Below, one piece after another: positions 1-8,851 of a stretch of DNA of 11,882 bases. Source of the stretch: Obelidium mucronatum (Eukaryota; Chytridiomycota; Chytridiomycetes; Chytridiales; Chytriomycetaceae); assembly GCA_025765595.1 (NCBI GenBank), contig JAIVFH010000634.1:1-11882 (forward strand), in the 5' to 3' direction. Under the pieces are notes generated by a model. It saw only the letters and a program-made list of their open reading frames with translations, searched no databases and was not told where the DNA came from. How positions within the stretch are numbered: position 1 is the first letter of the stretch; each line of letters begins with the position of its first letter. A program made the translations under genes and the position numbers.

Positions 1-115
1 TGTGATTGTGCGTATGCGTGGGGATCGTGCTCCCAAAAAGTATATTTAAAAGTACCAAGATGAACTTTCAATACTGCTATTCTTTTTTTTTTCAAACCAC
101 TACGCTATAACTATA
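1..115. other. Unassigned left edge
   Basis: No coding frame, repeat or site that I can support. It has a T-run at 82-92 and probably lies in the 3' flank of the LRR gene. Confidence 0.4.
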
Positions 116-3100
116 CTATAATAATGTCAATGTGTGAAACTGCGTAAACTTAAAATTAAGGCAAGAATGGACAAGGCCTGACAGACGAAAACTGAAACCA
201 CACACAGACTCAATCGCACTCGATCCAATTAAGAACTTTGGTTTTGCTGCTCCTACTGTTGGGTGTGCCGTCGGAGAGTGAGACCCAGTAACAGTCGTGG
301 CAACCACCTCAATACCTGACTTGAGTTTTGCCACATCATCATCTGCAGCAGAAGCTGTTGGTCGTATTATCATGAGACTCGATACCGATGGCGAAAAATC
401 CGCCAGACCCAACATTAACCATCGCGCCAAGACTTGCTGCTTTCTCGCCAGTGCCTGTCATTATCAAACACCATCCGCACCCAGCGAGATTCCCTCGGGA
501 GCCTCACCACAAGCGTTCCTGTTGAAGGAACGAAACTTTTGTCCCCCACACGCACCGTTGCTACTGCCGCTGAGGATTGAGACATGTCGCCGCCAATCAT
601 GAGTATCGATTTGATTTCCCCATTTACTCCGATTGATTGAATTAGTATATCGGGTCGCTTTTGAATAGCGGCCGGTGGTGGCGCCGGTAAATTCGACTCT
701 ACTGGAGTAGTTGATGTTGTTGTTGTTGCAGTTGTTGTGAGCGGTGTTGTTGTCGTTGTTGCAGTTGTTGTTGTTTCGAGTTGTGTATCCTGTCAAAGTT
801 GTGGTGGTCGGGTTTGAAGTACTTGAAGATGTACTTTCAGTAGTGGAAAGGCTTGGTGACTGACTACTAGTGAAAGACGTAGAAGGGATCGATGAAACGG
901 TTGTCTTTGAGAATGATGTGTTTGACGTTGTGCTGGTTGAGCTTGTACTTGTTTTGCTTGTCGATTGAGTTTCAGTTGTGGTTGTTGTCGAAATCATTGA
1001 AGTGGTGGTCGGGCTTGGTTGAGGTTGAGGCTGTGGCTGTGGCTGTGGCTGTGGTACGGGTCCAGGCGGAGGAGGCACAACTCGTGGCTTCAAACTGAAC
1101 GTAAATCGTAACAATTCCGTCTGATAACGCGTCTCTTCTGGTAATCCCAGAAATCCAATTATACAAGGTTGCGTTTGTCCATTCATTGCGCCGCGTGAGA
1201 GCACTATACTTGAGTGTAATCGTGGCATTGTACACTGTTTCTGACGCGGGAAGAGCGATTCCAACTGTAATTTTTGGAGAACCGACGCAAAGTTGACCGG
1301 AATGCGGGGGGTTTGCAGATCCGAGAATTTCTTGACGCCTTGGAAAACAGGTGTTGTTGGTAGATTGAACGCGTAGTCTTGTTGGGTTTCCCGTCGCTCC
1401 TACTGGTGTACCCCAGCAAGTTGCTTTATCCAAAAGGATTGTGGTGATTCCATCACTTAAGTGGATACTGTCGATTGCCAGAGATTGTCCGTTTTTGGTG
1501 AAGGCGTCAGAAGAAATCTTGATATTCATGGGATCGCCTATACGGACGTCAGTGGCATTGGCTATGCTGATTGTTGCAAACTGGTGGAAGAAAGCATTTC
1601 CCGCTTGTTTGAGATGGAGTGATGGCGCAGAGGTTGGTTGACCCGCAGAAACACTTTGTAGGATCAACGCACACAAGATTACCACAGAGCGGTGCTGGAG
1701 CTGCAGATGTACTTGCACAATGATATCCTGGAGGGGCTGTTCCTGATTGACAAGTTAAACACACTCCACTGGTAGCACTAGCAGAGCATTGACCAGATGT
1801 GCAGTAGCATGTGGCGGGATCTAAGCATGCGGAGGCGCCGCAAAGAGGAACAATTTGATTGGCGATGCAAATTCTCCCTGCCTCGACGTAAGTGAATGCG
1901 GATCCGGATCCACAGAGACAATCAGATGTTATAGTGCAGTGCAACGCCTTGGGCAAGACGCGGGAAGCAAGTCAACCTAACCCCGATAGTTAGTGTTAAA
2001 ATCTTTTGAGAAATTGTATCTTGAACTATCAACATACCAACGAGTACGCGACCACATGGGGCTGTACACATGAAGCCGTTTTCTTGCTAACAACACAGGA
2101 TAGATATGCTGCCAAATCCAAGTTGACACAGAAAGTCGTCATTTCCTGGGTAATTGCGGAAAGCCCAGCGAGAGATAAAGAGCTATACCCTGGAATCAAT
2201 TCAACGCATTTCCGCTGAGGAAAGAGACATTCCTTATCAAGAGGGAGAACCTTGTCGTTGACAAGAGATATGATTTTCAAGCCGTAATCAAGCCCCTTTC
2301 GAACCGCGCTTGATTGGGGAACAACTAATGTATCAATACCAAGATACTCGTTGCAGATCTGGTTGATTGAATAACTCTTGGGGAAAAAACCGCAAGTTGA
2401 ATTTGCAGGAGGTAAAAGAAATTAACATTTTGGTAACTTACAAAAGCCCCAACTGCGATAATTTCCTGGTCTGTCGTACAAGCCGAGCAAGACCATGTTG
2501 TTATATCCCAGGATGAACAAATTGTATCGAAATTCGATAGCGAAGTAGAACTGAATCCTGACCATCCAGGGCGATTGGCTAAACAGCCTTGTGCGCAGGA
2601 CGGAAGTGCGGAATATGATGTCAAAGCAGCCAATTGGGGGCAAACAGGAGTGTTTCCATTATAAGGCGTAAATGATCCACCGGCCGAAAAGCAGTTTGTA
2701 CCACCAGACGACGCCCCAACCAACAAATTTTCTCCGTAATTTCTGGCGGTAAAAAAGATGGAAAATCACGCATCAAGAGAGAAAGCAGCAACCAAAAAAA
2801 AAAAAAAAAACTTAAATTATGTATAACTCACACGCTTGTCAGTTTTTGTAAACTCTGAAACGCCGTTGTTGGACCTGTAAAAGCATTTTCTTGCATCCCC
2901 AAGGTTACCAGGTTGCTGGCTCCAGCCAATTTTCCAATAGAACCAGTCAACCGATTTGATCCAATTAGCAAAGTCCGCAAAGTGGTCACGCCGACAAATG
3001 ATGGTAATGGGCCATAGAGGTTAGCAGACAGCACAGACAGATAAGTTATACTTGATAATCCATTCAATGGCGGCAAGTGAGATACAAAGCTATTCTGTTC

Positions 3101-4784
3101 GAGCTTTCTGTTTTTTTCCAATGGAAAACGGAGTTCAAACGAAACTTTATGCAGAAGGCTCGCACTCAACAGGTATTGCAATGCAGAAAAAGCCGATAGA
3201 TCGGGAATGGGCCAATCAATCCGCATCCCGTTAAATCAAGTAGAGTTAAACCAGCGGCAGCATTCACAGATGGAATAACTGATTTAAAGGGATATTGACC
3301 AGAAATAAGAATTGAAGTCTTGTGAGAGTCGAGAAGTAAGATTCCAGAGTTGGGCTGACACTCGTGAGGCGAATATTGGAGGCCCCCCAATGCCCTAGCA
3401 TATGAATTAACAGGTACGAAGTTGGTATGAAAAAAAATGTGAACGAATAGATACAAGTATGTAAGGTCTGCATTCAAAGAGCTTGCTGCAGGAATATCGC
3501 CACTTGAAAAGGAATTATAACTGAGATCTCTGGAGATAAAAAAAATCAGTAGTGGTGGGTACATAATTGAAAACAGGGCTAAATGATGTTTTTTTTCTCA
3601 CAAATGTTTCAGACGGCTGAATACTTGCCCCGAAGAAGGGTGAGCCCGTGTAAATTTAACTCCTCGCAAAGACCTTGATGTAAAGTCATACAGTTATAAT
3701 TCTGAATGATGGATGCACGTTCACAGAAACCACTAACAAATGCTCCAGCTTAATATATGTGTCGAAATTGGGGACTTGTGCACTGATCCATGCCGGCAAT
3801 GATCTTGGTAGTGTTCCAACTCCTAATTCACTGCAATAGTTGATTGATAGATATTCCAGAGAAGTTGGCAGGTTTGGCAAAGTATTTCCAGTAATTAGAA
3901 TGTAGTCCAGACCCAAATGAACGAGAACGGTGAAATTGAGAGCTGTAGTGGGGACATTCACATAATTTCCAACCGTTGGAGGGCAACAAGAGGAGACGTC
4001 CCTGCAAAAAAATACCGAGTCCAACAACAACAACAGTGTCAGTAGGAGTCTAATGAAAATATATCTACTCCTCACAAATATTGCATTGCTGGATTAAATT
4101 TTGAACTTGGAGCTGGAAGTAAAGCACGAGACAACTGATCAAATCCATTATTTCTCAAGTCACTTTGGGTATTTAGCATTAAAATTCAGTGATCAAAGTG
4201 AAACCGACGAATAGACGACTTTATCAACACTAACATATACACGAGTTGAGGAAGGGCGGCCGACGACAGGTCTGGCACGGTTCCAGTTAAGGCATTAAAC
4301 GACAGGTCCCTTATATCATATTCAGGTATGAACATTGCTTTTCGGTGGTAAAATAAACTCACAGCTTCGTAAGCGACGATGGCAAGGCGATGTTGCCACT
4401 AACAGGATTGGTCAGCTTTGCGCCGCCACCAGGGTGGCCGCGAATCACCAGCGTCAGCAAGGAAGCAAATTTCGAAACATCGGGCATTGGCGTAGTTGGC
4501 GGGTGCGTCGCCGGGTCGAGCGCGAGCGATCTAGAGTTGAGTGAGTGAGTGCGTTGAGAACTTGAGTGAGACGAAAGAAAGAAAGCGACGCACATCGCCG
4601 AAACGCCGCCCGCGCCGCACGCGACGCTGCCGAGTCCGCGCACGGCCAGGCCGCAGCAGTCGCCCGCCGCGCCCGCGCCAAACAGCGCCGCGCTGCCCGC
4701 GAGCGTCGCGCAGTCGGACGAAAGGTCGGCGCGGGAAACGCGCGCGGCGGCGAGCGCAAGAAGCAGCAGCGGCAAAGTGCGCAT
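116..4784 (-). CDS. Large secreted multi-domain leucine-rich-repeat protein, 12 exons, 3' part frame-disrupted
   Basis: Proposed exons on the minus strand: 4784-4594, 4530-4363, 4309-4235, 4162-4076, 4001-3738, 3673-3602, 3529-3455, 3394-3171, 3107-2832, 2742-2442, 2376-2038 and 1947 to about 116. All introns are GT-AG, 53-90 nt. It starts with a signal peptide (MRTLPLLLLALAAARVSRA), then an LRR cap with DCATL and DCC cysteines, then about a dozen LRRs (for example LDLSFNALTGTVPDL, LDLSYNSFSSGDIP). A CFEM-like Cys region follows (exon 10), then Cys-rich units, a domain with many N-x-T/S sites, a Pro/Gln linker, a Ser/Thr-rich stalk and a tentative sugar-binding end. The total is about 1300 residues. 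Exons 1-7 and 9-11 join in frame. Exon 8 lacks one base, and exon 12 needs about five one-base corrections. The C-terminus after about 370 is uncertain. Alternatively the LRR gene ends at 1549 and a second gene starts at 1718 with its own signal-like N-terminus, but the two would then overlap by 170 nt. Function is unknown; surface adhesion or recognition is inference. Confidence 0.72.
370..656 (-). other. Possible CBM36/60-like C-terminal module
   Basis: The frame reads PDILIQSIGVNGEIKSILMI, later VRMVFDNDRHW and SWRD, then after a one-base shift VNVGSGGFFAIGIES. The order of an ILI..G.GE strand, a VxxxFxND motif and an RD pair 10-15 residues later resembles the calcium-dependent xylan-binding modules CBM36/60, where FxND and RD residues help bind Ca2+. 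This is a reading by eye over a broken frame and is tentative. A third frame continues down to 116 without a recognisable domain. Confidence 0.28.
711..965 (-). repeat. Ser/Thr-rich mucin-like stalk with ACA/ACN triplet repeats
   Basis: From about 965 to 795 the frame is almost only Ser and Thr (STTTTTETQSTSKTSTSSTS and similar). After a one-base shift near 780-796 it continues as a Thr-rich tract from TTG/TGT repeats on the plus strand (711-776). A shadow frame turns the same DNA into Asn runs, which I take as the wrong frame. Ser/Thr-rich stalks of this kind are O-glycosylated in fungal wall and surface proteins. Confidence 0.6.
1014..1055 (-). repeat. Hexanucleotide repeat encoding a Pro-Gln linker
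   Basis: On the plus strand the unit is GTGGCT or GAGGTT, period 6, about seven copies. On the coding strand it gives PQPQPQPQPQPQP. It links the glycosylated domain to a Ser/Thr-rich stalk (965-795). Such slippage-prone tracts often vary in length between strains. Confidence 0.8.
1095..1590 (-). other. Extracellular domain with several N-glycosylation sites (LRR gene, exon 12)
   Basis: The frame here reads FATISIANATDVRIGDPMN and goes on as a beta-rich region with N-x-S/T sites (NAT, NNT, NAT, NAT), cysteines and no membrane segment. The family is not recognised. It is one base out of phase with the Cys-rich units above and with the Pro/Gln linker below. Read alone, the same frame can start at 1718 with a signal-like N-terminus (MQVHLQLQHRSVVILCALIL), so a separate gene is possible. 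That start lies inside the second Cys-rich unit, which makes it the weaker reading. Confidence 0.45.
1594..1842 (-). repeat. Two tandem Cys-rich units, CG-x3-C-x-DP-x2-C-x-C pattern
   Basis: Exon 12 encodes two similar units, at 1842-1759 (CGASACLDPATCYC) and 1686-1594 (CGNLVCVDPTKCFC). Each ends with a further C-x(8,10)-C, preceded by Ser-Gly in the last part. They are separated by a Ser/Ala/Pro linker. The spacing is EGF-like in density but matches no family I can name. The repeat shows that this frame is truly coding down to about 1591, which places the next frame break just downstream. Confidence 0.6.
2442..2605 (-). other. CFEM-like cysteine-rich region of the LRR protein
   Basis: This stretch of exon 10 reads LPSCAQGCL, then TICSSWDITTWSCSACTTDQE. 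The opening LPxCAxxC and the later C-x(8)-C-x(2)-C spacing recall CFEM-type modules of fungal extracellular proteins. It lacks the full eight-cysteine set and a clear haem-ligand aspartate motif, so CFEM-like is as far as the sequence goes. It follows the last LRR directly and continues across intron 10 (2441-2377, GTAAGT...CCCAAG) into SYSINQICNEYL in exon 11. Confidence 0.4.
2794..2810 (+). repeat. A17 homopolymer inside intron 9 of the LRR gene
   Basis: Seventeen A residues on the plus strand form a T17 tract on the coding strand, inside intron 9 (2831-2743), about 50 nt before its acceptor. It probably serves as a pyrimidine tract. It is not flanked by a retroposed copy. Confidence 0.85.
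2832..4530 (-). other. LRR array encoded by phase-2 exon modules (exons 2-9)
   Basis: Introns 1 to 9 are all phase 2. Most cut the same codon, the Leu just before the DLS/SLR/KLE core of the next repeat. Exon lengths are 168, 75, 87, 264, 72, 75, 224 and 276 nt, so exons 3, 6 and 7 each hold one repeat of 24-25 residues, while exons 5, 8 and 9 hold several. The 224-nt exon should be 225: it carries a one-base loss near 3200-3212 inside LTGCGLIGP..PDLSAFSALQYL. The repeats follow LxxLxLxxNxLxGxIP, the type found in plant and fungal extracellular LRR proteins. Confidence 0.75.
4531..4593 (-). other. Intron 1 of the LRR gene, 63 nt and open in frame
   Basis: The donor is GTGCGT (4593-4588) and the acceptor CTCTAG (ends at 4531). 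Splicing joins GVSAI to SLALD, the usual pattern where an LRR cap enters the first repeat. The intron length is a multiple of three and it has no stop, so retention would add 21 residues rich in Ser without breaking the frame. Splicing is favoured because the retained stretch interrupts the LRR consensus. Confidence 0.6.
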
Positions 4785-4959
4785 CTAGTCGCGATTTTTA
4801 TCGGGAAAATTTGTTGCAATCTCGGCGATTCGGTTACCACAAATTCACAAACTATTTCTAAACCAGTTCAAATTAAAACTGAACTGAAGAGAAACGATTA
4901 AAATTAAATAAAGAAAGTGAGTTGTGTCTGTCGAGTTTCGAGACTGCTGAAAACAAAAC
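4785..4959. promoter_or_regulatory. Divergent promoter between the LRR gene and the BCAS3-like gene
   Basis: Only 175 bp separate the two start codons, so both upstream regions must share this stretch. It is A/T-rich toward 4960 (AAAATTAAATAAAG near 4900) and borders the very GC-rich first exon of the LRR gene. I see no clear TATA box or known factor site. Confidence 0.6.
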
Positions 4960-7900
4960 ATGCCAAAAAAGAAGCGCAGCAACAACTACCACAGCAAACG
5001 TGACGTCCAACCCGCCTCTGTACAGCAGCAACACCAGCTGCCTACTGAGAAGCAAGATACAATAGAAGCTGAATCTAATGCCACGTCAGTGGGAGTTGTG
5101 TTGTCACCATCAGCAAACTACTCCGAGGCTGATGCTGAGACCTCTGGCGATGATGACCTTGACGATGGAAGACAATTCGCAAACGAAAATGAAAACGAAA
5201 GAGAACTGGAGGAAGAAGGTCTCTTCGAGCTCGAAGTTGATGCACCAAATATGTGTCTTCAACAACAACAGCAACAACAGCGTCACCAGGAGCCAGAGTA
5301 TACGCAGTCCACTCATGGCTTCACCACACAAGCCGAAAAAGACCCAAAGCCGCCTCGTGTTCGTGTCTACAAACCTATTCGGCTGGAATCGGACCCGTCC
5401 ACTCAGACCCAACTTCCAACACCCATTTCACTCACTCAGTTTTCATTCAATCCAACCTTGAATAATCAAAATGGCGCCTCAGACCCTAAAAAATCGTTTA
5501 ATTTATCGCATTCTTCATCTATTCCGCATATTACAAACAACAAACGAAAGGCAAAGCCTCGACAGCTACAACATCAGCCGCCCTCGCTGATTTCGCAAAT
5601 AGGCTCCTATGTAAAGGGTATGATATTTTGTTCGAAAAGCATCTCTTGACGTTGCGTTTCTAACATTCAGAAGCAGGTTCTCTCACTCAAAGTCATACCA
5701 CACAAAATGCCTCTCCCAGCTCGCATGACTCCTTGGATCACATTTTATGCGCGAAATTTTCTCAAATTTCGGAGTAAGCTTTTTTGTTTTGTTTTTGTTT
5801 CTACAATGGAAACCCGTCTGAAATGTTGATTAGTGACCTCGCTCTTCTGATTGGATATGAGAATGGGTTCCAGATTTGGTCGATATCTTCAAGCAATGGC
5901 ATCGATGTAACACAAATCGCCTCTATTAAGTCGGGACTCGGTCGAATCGTTGATTTGGATGTAATTCCCTATAACACTTCCGCCACACAGCAGCAAGAAT
6001 ACTCCAATCAACCGCACCTTCAAAACTTGCCACTTGTTGTTTTAGGGTTAGTAGCTCATTCAATGCTTGTGTTGTTTTTTTTGAAGAGTTTGTTAAAAAC
6101 CTGTTTTTTTTTTTGTAGTGAGAACAACACAGACCCTGTGTCCGCCGATTTCATCAACAGCAATGCCAAGTTATATTCCCTAAAGACGCATTCAAATATA
6201 GCAGTCTGGTCGTTTTCAGATGAAATTGTGTCTGTCAAGTCAAGTGAACGGCTGATTGTCATTGTATGTTTTGGACGCGTGATGTCCTTTTTTTTTTTTT
6301 TGGAATAGGAAACTCAAAGATTCATCATCCCAAATATAAACCAACACAGGCTCTCTCAAACTACACACTTCAAGTCTATTCTGCCATCACGCTTTTGCAT
6401 ATTGCCGCCATCAAGGATGCTCATCCCGTGTATGCAGTGGGCGCACGGCTTTTAGCATATGCATCAACGACTCGCGCCCCAAAACAGTCGAAACTTGGTG
6501 ACGGAGATATAAGTGGAGACGAGTATGATGAATACGGGAGATTGGTTGGTGCAAGCACATTCACGGTCCAAGAAAAGGCAATGGAAGGGTTGAAAAAAAC
6601 GACAAAAAAAGTAGTCAAGGAAGTGATTGTCGGTGCTGGGTACTTGGGAAACGTGGGATACACAGCCATGACAAACTACTTGAATGGGACAACGCCAACT
6701 CCGTCTGCCGCGACTGCGGCTACTTCAAATGCACCCGCTGCTCAAGCACCCATACAACAACCAAATCCTGAAAAATTGGCGGAAGGAACGATCGCGATCC
6801 TCGATTTCCCACCCAACCTCCATTTTCAATCACCATCCACAACCACCACCACAGACCCACTGGAACCCACACTCATCTCCCACTGGAAACCCCACACAAA
6901 CAAACTATCAAACCTGACCTTCAACACTCCGCAAACCCTCCTCTTCTCATCCAGCACATCTGGAAACACGTTTTTCATTTTCGGCATGATCCGCGCGTCA
7001 CCCGGGTTAACTGAACAAACAACCAATGGAAAACACACGGCGTCGCCGTCATCATCGAGGTCTCTGATTCATCAACAGTGCTTGTACAAACTTGAACGTG
7101 GATACACGCCGGCTACGATTGAAAGCGTCGCGTTTAGTGAAAATGGGAAGTGGTGTGCGGTGAGTACGGCGAGAGGGACGAGTCACTTGTATCCGTTGCC
7201 GCCTTTGTCGAGATCTGAGAGTTTAGGTGGGATTTCATCGTCTGGGTCGGCTGCAGCAGCAGCAGCGGCGGCGGCGGTGGAGATTGGGGTGTTGAATGGG
7301 TGGACGGAAACTAAATCTGGACCAGTTGATGTGTTTAACGCGGCGTTGAAGGGGCTTGCTGGACTCTCAAGCAGTGGTGGTAGCGGCTGTTTTGAATTGT
7401 ATCCATGTGCTAAGGGTGAAGCAGAGTGTTCCTTTTGGGGAGGCGCATTCGGAAGAGGTGGCAAATGAAGCTTCATTGCAGCAGCATGAGCAGAACCATC
7501 GACTCCAACGAAAATCTCGAGCATCTCTGAGTGTTGGGTTTTTGTTTGATTGTGTCGGAAATCCCGTGTATGGGAGCGGTAGTGGTGGAGGTGCTGGTAA
7601 AAAGGGAACGGAGGAGCTGGAGTTTCTGTAAGTCCGTCCTTGACTGGATTTCTAGGCGGGAATGGAGGAGGAGGTGGAGGGGAAGACCAAGTCCGGTTGT
7701 TTCGACAGAGGGTTTTCAGTTTCCATCCGAATGGGTTCTTGACACTACATTATCTGGATATCCATGCTGGAGTGAATACAGGCGGAGCTTAATAGTGCTA
7801 GTGCTGGTGTGGGCACTGAGTGTTGGTTCTTTGGGGTCACATTCGGGGTCTCTTCGGCATTTCGCCGAGGAATCGGTTCAACAGCTCGAGTGTGAGTCCT

Positions 7901-8688
7901 ATGGCTTCTGGGGCTGGAGTTCCATCTGGAAGGGCTCGTGCAAGTGTAAAAGATGTGCTTGCAGTGGGATGTGAAGCGGTTTAAGGGACTGGGCTGAAGC
8001 CAAGATTGAGTTGGAGGTGATTTTCTTTGTCGTTTCGGGTGATGGTTTTTTTTAATGAGCATTGACTAATTATTACCTTCAACTTAGCCCGCGAAAGAAG
8101 CTCTATCGCCTTGGAAATCTGGGTTTGTTTTCAATTTTTTTTTTTTTGCAAGATTCTTTTCGACTCAACTTTTTTTGATTTAAAGCCAATGGGCATCACA
8201 AATCGAAACTACAACCTACAATACCGTGCTTTTTGGGGCACCTATTTGGATGGATATGACCTTCAAAATGCATCTGTACTCAAATGAAAACAACGAGACT
8301 GTGGGCCTGCAAAACGATATGAGCAATCAAGTAACGCCGGATCTCTCAGACTTGCCCTTATTCAGAAAGCTGGAGACTAGTCGAGAGGTCGGCGGGTAAG
8401 TGTCTTTCCTTTTTCAAAAGACGTTTTGGGGAATTGCGTTTCTGATTCCCGCATGTGTGCCCAAACAGAGCTGACTCATTGAATGTACCATCTATGGCAG
8501 ACAGCTGTATCGCGCCGGCCATAACATCCGCTATGGCTGATGAGTTGGGTGGGTTTCGCGTTTGGCAGCGAGATGATGTATCGTTTGAAGATGCATTGGT
8601 CGTGGAAGAGGATGAAGGGAATGATGAAAGCGGACAGATTGGATACTTTGATAAGATATCGAATCAGTATAGGAAAGGGCGGAAGTGA
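4960..8688 (+). CDS. BCAS3-family WD40 (ATG18-like) autophagy protein, 10 exons, four one-base breaks
   Basis: Proposed exons: 4960-5617, 5671-5773, 5834-6046, 6119-6263, 6350-7596, 7656-7819, 7885-8016, 8088-8122, 8186-8395 and 8469-8688, all GT-AG, about 1040 residues once four extra bases are allowed for. The N-terminus (about 220 residues) is disordered, with PKKKR and seven Gln. The propeller then shows LLIGYENGFQIW, RLIVIALSNYTLQVYSAITL, VGARLLAYAS, a helix with GAGYLGNVGYTAM, LISHWKPHTNKLSNLTF and FSENGKWCAVSTARGTSHLY. The C-terminal BCAS3 part has FSFHPNGFLTLHYL, a DWAEAKIELE stretch, QIETTTYNTVLFGAPIWM and AITSAMADELGGF. In animals BCAS3 binds phosphoinositides at the phagophore with PHAF1; plant ATG18g/h are relatives. 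The role here is inferred from the family. Exons 1-4 and 8-10 join cleanly. Exons 5, 6 and 7 have lengths of the wrong phase by 1, 1 and 2. Confidence 0.8.
5260..5280 (+). repeat. CAA/CAG tract, seven Gln
   Basis: Seven Gln codons (mixed CAA and CAG) lie in the disordered N-terminal region of the BCAS3-like protein. The mixed codons limit slippage. Confidence 0.9.
7250..7276 (+). repeat. GCA/GCG tract, nine Ala
   Basis: One GCT, four GCA and four GCG codons encode nine Ala between the RGTSHLY strand and the next part of the BCAS3-like protein. It sits in a Ser/Gly-rich surface loop, where length change is usually tolerated. Confidence 0.85.
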
Positions 8689-8787
8689 ATTTTATAACTT
8701 GATGATGATGATTGTTATTATTTGATGACCACGCAGGAGATTCGTTTGTACTTTTTTTTTAAAATTGATGATACTGAAATGGAGTTA

Positions 8788-8793
8788 TTTATT
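8788..8793 (-). terminator. Candidate poly(A) signal AATAAA of the phosphate transporter gene
   Basis: On the minus strand an exact AATAAA lies about 82 nt after the stop codon (8877-8875), a normal distance for a fungal 3' UTR. Confidence 0.5.
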
Positions 8794-8845
8794 CTCACTT
8801 GGGGGAAGAAAATTATGCGCAAAAAAAGAAGGTGAAAAAGAGTCC

Positions 8846-8851
8846 AATAAA
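8846..8851 (+). terminator. Candidate poly(A) signal AATAAA of the BCAS3-like gene
   Basis: An exact AATAAA lies 158 nt after the stop codon at 8688. The two genes converge here, so this signal lies beyond the neighbour's own signal and only 24 nt from its stop codon. Confidence 0.4.

Noticed and set aside
464..1264. A frame with runs of Asn (NNNNCNNDNN) at the end of the Ser/Thr stalk
   Set aside because: This is the ACA/AAC triplet repeat read one base out of phase. The neighbouring frame continues the Thr-rich stalk and leads into a recognisable domain.
1549..1718. Two overlapping genes on the minus strand, one ending at 1549 and one starting at 1718
   Set aside because: Less likely than a single frame break, because the tandem Cys-rich unit is coding through the supposed new start; kept as an alternative in the gene entry.
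2794..2810. A17 run as the tail of a retroposed element
   Set aside because: It lies inside an intron between clean splice sites, with no target-site duplication or adjoining retrocopy.
4541..4901. Long Arg/Ala-rich plus-strand frames opposite the LRR signal-peptide exon
   Set aside because: They are antisense shadows of GC-rich coding DNA. The minus strand shows a signal peptide and a cysteine cap that explain the region.
7628..7655. Perfect GTAAGT donor followed by TTCTAG
   Set aside because: The intron would be only 28 nt. The upstream GTAAAA at 7597 gives a 59-nt intron and the right phase.
7380..8016. Programmed +1 frameshifting as in Euplotes ciliates
   Set aside because: The breaks do not fall at a common slippery codon or at AAA-TAA/TAG. 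Some are not at stops at all, and the intact transporter shows no such sites.
7745..8062. Minus-strand frame opposite BCAS3 exons 6-7
   Set aside because: No recognisable domain; it lies antisense to conserved BCAS3-like motifs.
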